A stretch of DNA of 6,282 nt from Chloroflexota bacterium (lineage in GTDB: Bacteria > Chloroflexota > Anaerolineae > B4-G1), in NCBI GenBank assembly GCA_030596915.1, contig JAUVSX010000198.1, forward strand, positions 1 to 6,282, in the 5' to 3' direction. The first letter of the stretch is position 1, and every line of letters begins with the position of its first letter. A program made the translations under genes and the position numbers. Positions 4,346 through 6,282 of the stretch are shown here, one piece after another. The notes below the pieces were generated by a model that ran no database searches, was not told the DNA's origin, and saw only the letters and a list, made by a program, of their open reading frames with translations.

Positions 4346-5392
4346 ATGGCTCGACCGCGAACCGTCACGATGAGTGACGTGGCCCAGCAAGCTGAGGTCT
4401 CAGAGAGCACCGTCTCGCGCGTCCTCAGTGGGGCCAAGACCTCCGTATCGATCAGCGAGGCAACGCGTCAGCGTGTGCTGGCCGTTGTCGACGATCTCAA
4501 GTACCAGCCCCACCCCTTCGCGCGCGCCCTGCGCGGCAAGCGCGTGAATCTGCTCGGCCTGATCGCGCGGGAGATCGATGATCTCTTCTTCGCGCAGCTA
4601 ATTGAGGTCGTCAGCACCGAGGCCAAAGAGCGAGGATTCGACCTGGTCCTGGGCTATGCCAAGAGCGACCCCGAGCAGGCGCTGGCGTTGAGCGAGGTGC
4701 TCGACCTGCGGCAGAGCGATGGGCTGCTGTTACTGGGAGATCTGAACGAGTCCGCCGAAGACCATGACTTCCTGGCCAGGATGGGCCGGGAGCAGCTCAC
4801 GGTCTCTCTGTGCCGCGGCAGCGGACCTCTCGTGACCAACACGGCCTGGGTCGCTGTGGACAACCGCAAGGGAACCCTGCAGGCTCTGGACTATCTGGTC
4901 CAGTTGGGGCACCGCAGGATCGCCTACATTGCGGCTAGCAGACTGGGGGATCTCCGGGAACGCCTGGAGGTCTACTGCGGCTACACCGAGGAGCGGCTTG
5001 GCACACCGTGCGATGGGTACATCCAGCGGGCGGAGAACACCTTCCAAGGGGGCCGTGAAGCCACGCAGAGGCTGCTCTCGCTCCCATACCCGCCGACCGC
5101 TATCCTGGCCGCCGATGACACGATGGCCATTGGTGCACTGAGCGCCGCATGGGACCGGGGCACAGCGGTCCCCGCTGATCTGTCGATCATTGGGTATGAC
5201 GACGTTCGAATAGCTGGCTATGTGAGGCCAGCTCTCACGACGGTGCGCCAGCCGATCGAGGAGATCGGTAGGCGAGCCGTCGAGATGCTGGTCGGCATGG
5301 TCAGGGGAGAGGCAACGGGCGATACATTGCCCCACGTGCTGCTCGAACCCGAGCTGGTGATTCGGGACTCGTGCGGCCCACCGGCCGCGTAG
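4346..5392 (+). CDS. LacI-family transcriptional regulator
   Basis: 348 aa, typical for the family. ATG 4346 is chosen because GAGGAG (4335-4340) precedes it by 5 bases and the protein then begins, as usual, just before the helix-turn-helix. Residues 8-28 (TMSDVAQQAEVSESTVSRVLS) form the DNA-binding motif. E20, S21 and R25 sit where LacI has Tyr17, Gln18 and Arg22. The hinge YQPHPFARALRG (53-64) includes the leucine (L62) that normally intercalates at the central CG of the operator. The periplasmic-binding-like effector domain follows, with VAVDNRKG, LGHRRIAYI, AADDTMAIGAL (~255-265) and PADLSIIGYDD (276-286). Such regulators usually sense a sugar or related small molecule and repress transport and catabolic genes. 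It is followed on the same strand by an ABC binding-protein gene, so it probably controls that importer and, through the palindrome at 4153-4170, itself. The effector cannot be predicted. Confidence 0.95.
   Translation: MARPRTVTMSDVAQQAEVSESTVSRVLSGAKTSVSISEATRQRVLAVVDDLKYQPHPFARALRGKRVNLLGLIAREIDDLFFAQLIEVVSTEAKERGFDLVLGYAKSDPEQALALSEVLDLRQSDGLLLLGDLNESAEDHDFLARMGREQLTVSLCRGSGPLVTNTAWVAVDNRKGTLQALDYLVQLGHRRIAYIAASRLGDLRERLEVYCGYTEERLGTPCDGYIQRAENTFQGGREATQRLLSLPYPPTAILAADDTMAIGALSAAWDRGTAVPADLSIIGYDDVRIAGYVRPALTTVRQPIEEIGRRAVEMLVGMVRGEATGDTLPHVLLEPELVIRDSCGPPAA
5373..5388. other. Inverted repeat at the end of the lacI-like gene
   Basis: GCGGCC (5373-5378) and GGCCGC (5383-5388) are separated by four bases, and two G-T wobble pairs could extend the stem. 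It overlaps the last codons and has no U-tract after it, so a terminator role is weakly supported. Confidence 0.25.
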
Positions 5393-5472
5393 AAGCGCGG
5401 ACCACCACGGGGAGTCGACCGCATAACGAGCGAGGGAAGGAGGTGGTGTCTCCATTAGAGTACAGGACCGAG

Positions 5473-5490
5473 TTGCCGACAATGTGGCAA
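5473..5490. promoter_or_regulatory. TTGCC-N8-GGCAA inverted repeat upstream of the binding-protein gene
   Basis: A perfect 5-base inverted repeat with an 8-base centre, about 100 bases before ATG 5590. It echoes the TTGC/GCAA arms of the lacI operator-like site but with different spacing, so it is only a candidate regulatory site. No convincing -35/-10 pair is seen in 5393-5589; the gene may be read from the lacI promoter. Confidence 0.25.
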
Positions 5491-5536
5491 GTGGCTGCTC
5501 TCAACCAGCGTCGCGCAATCGAAGCGGGGTGAGGGC

Positions 5537-5553
5537 CGGCTCCAATGGAGCCG
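5537..5553 (+). other. Compact perfect hairpin in the leader of the binding-protein gene
   Basis: CGGCTCC (5537-5543), loop AAT, GGAGCCG (5547-5553): a perfect 7-base stem 36 bases before ATG 5590. No T-run follows, so it is not a typical terminator. It could be an mRNA-stabilising 5' structure, often useful before an abundant binding protein, or a protein-binding site. Confidence 0.4.
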
Positions 5554-5589
5554 TAGAGGAGTACCAAGTTCACAGAAGGAGACGAGACA

Positions 5590-6282
5590 ATGGCTGAGAG
5601 AAAGCAGTTGAGCAGACGTGATTTTCTGAAGTGGGCAGGGTTGGGCGCAGCGGGCACTGTCCTGGCTGCCTGTGCACCCAAAGAGGTGATCGTCACCAAG
5701 GAGGTCATCGTCGAGCAGACGGTCATCGTCAAGGAGGAAGTAGAGGTCGAGAAGGAGGTCCCCGTCGAGGTCACGGCGGTGCCTGAACCGATCACGATCC
5801 GGGTGTTCTGGGCCAACTGGGGCGCCTTTTTCAACGAGTTGATGCAGAACCTCGGTACGAACTACATGGAGGACAACCCGCTTGCGACGGTCGAGTGGAC
5901 GTTCAACCCGGAGTGGAAGGAGAAGCTCCTGACGTCCATCGCGGCGGGCACCCCGCCCGACTTGGCCTACACTAACTGGACCGCCCAGACGACGCTGGCC
6001 AACGATGACGCCTGGCTGCCGCTGGATGCCTACATGGTCCTTACGGGACTCAAGCGGGAGGACTTCCTTCGCGGCATGTACGACCAGTCGGTGTGGAACG
6101 GCAAGCTCTATTGCGTGCCCGGGGGCGCCGACTTCATCTCCATGTACTGGAACAAGGACGTGTATGCGGAGGCCGGCCTCGACCCTGAGGCGCCTCCCGG
6201 CACAATCGAAGAACGCGTCGACCAATCGATGCAGATCCTCCAGAGGGATGATGATGGGGTGATTGATCGGATTGGTTGGTCC
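5590..6282 (+). CDS. ABC-transporter extracellular solute-binding lipoprotein (family 1 type), partial
   Basis: ATG 5590 follows GAAGGAG (5575-5581) by 8 bases; 231 residues are present and the frame runs open off the right edge. Residues 8-14 (SRRDFLK) are a twin-arginine Tat motif, followed by a hydrophobic stretch (WAGLGAAGTVLAA) and a lipobox L25-A-A-C28, so the protein is predicted to be exported folded and lipid-anchored at C28. Residues 31-61 form a low-complexity linker of Val/Ile alternating with Glu/Lys. The binding domain starts near 66 (PEPITIRVFWANWGAFFNE) and shows the family pattern WKEKLLTSIAAGTPPDLAY (~107-125), LANDDAWLPLDAY, GKLYCVPGGADFISMYWNKDVYAEAG, and a DDDGVIDRIGW segment. 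Family 1 proteins deliver sugars or other solutes to ABC permeases; the ligand is not readable here. The permease and ATPase genes are expected downstream, outside the window. Control by the LacI-type regulator directly upstream is likely. Confidence 0.93.
   Translation, partial: MAERKQLSRRDFLKWAGLGAAGTVLAACAPKEVIVTKEVIVEQTVIVKEEVEVEKEVPVEVTAVPEPITIRVFWANWGAFFNELMQNLGTNYMEDNPLATVEWTFNPEWKEKLLTSIAAGTPPDLAYTNWTAQTTLANDDAWLPLDAYMVLTGLKREDFLRGMYDQSVWNGKLYCVPGGADFISMYWNKDVYAEAGLDPEAPPGTIEERVDQSMQILQRDDDGVIDRIGWS

Noticed and set aside
5515..5525. GCAATCGAAGC as a second LacI operator before the binding-protein gene
   Set aside because: Only one arm and the central CG match the site at 4153-4164; the second arm is missing.
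5301..6225. Two reverse-strand open frames (5301-5834, 5455-6225) opposite the binding-protein gene
   Set aside because: The + strand here encodes a clear Tat/lipobox binding protein; the antisense translations are Arg/Leu/Asp/His-rich without motifs.

Overview
The window is GC-rich and reads as chromosomal DNA of a Gram-positive-like or monoderm bacterium. A Chloroflexota (Anaerolineae-like) origin fits best. The clearest hint is the lipoprotein at the right end: a Tat signal with a lipobox, followed by a Val/Ile/Glu/Lys linker of the kind common in binding proteins of that group. This assignment is an inference from protein style; no rRNA or other marker is present. All supported genes are on the + strand. 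I found no tRNA, rRNA or CRISPR array.

Layout: (a) 1-120, a structured repeat with two hairpins that ends in a TTGACA hexamer. (b) 206-457, a small ORF resembling the N-terminus of an IS3-type transposase OrfA, ending one base before (c) 459-1565, an intact UroD/MtaA-like methyltransferase-family protein. (d) 1566-2456, a decayed stretch holding a 33-residue fragment resembling the start of a fucose/arabinose-isomerase-like protein, a Gfo/Idh/MocA dehydrogenase that keeps its NAD domain but loses its C-terminal domain through an apparent frameshift and deletion, and a G+C-rich hairpin. (e) 2457-3905, an intact non-pyrrolysine MttB-superfamily methyltransferase. (f) 3906-4345, a 440-base gap with a second and a third copy of the repeat, promoter candidates, a palindromic operator-like site and a structured leader. 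(g) 4346-5392, a LacI-family regulator. (h) 5393-5589, a gap with small inverted repeats. (i) 5590-6282, the first 231 residues of an ABC-transporter solute-binding lipoprotein that runs off the window.

Working model (inference): a LacI-type regulator controls an ABC importer (binding protein here, permeases and ATPase presumably to the right). The imported compound may be a methylated or quaternary-amine solute or a sugar derivative, processed by MttB-like and UroD-like methyltransferase-family enzymes and formerly by an oxidoreductase and an isomerase. The corrinoid protein that MttB and MtaA-type enzymes need is not in the window, and the UroD-like protein lacks the Cys ligands of classical MtaA/MtbA, so a complete demethylation pathway cannot be claimed. 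The most unusual features are the repeat that places the same -35 hexamer in front of two transcription units and brackets the methyltransferase segment, and the palindromes overlapping the lacI promoter.
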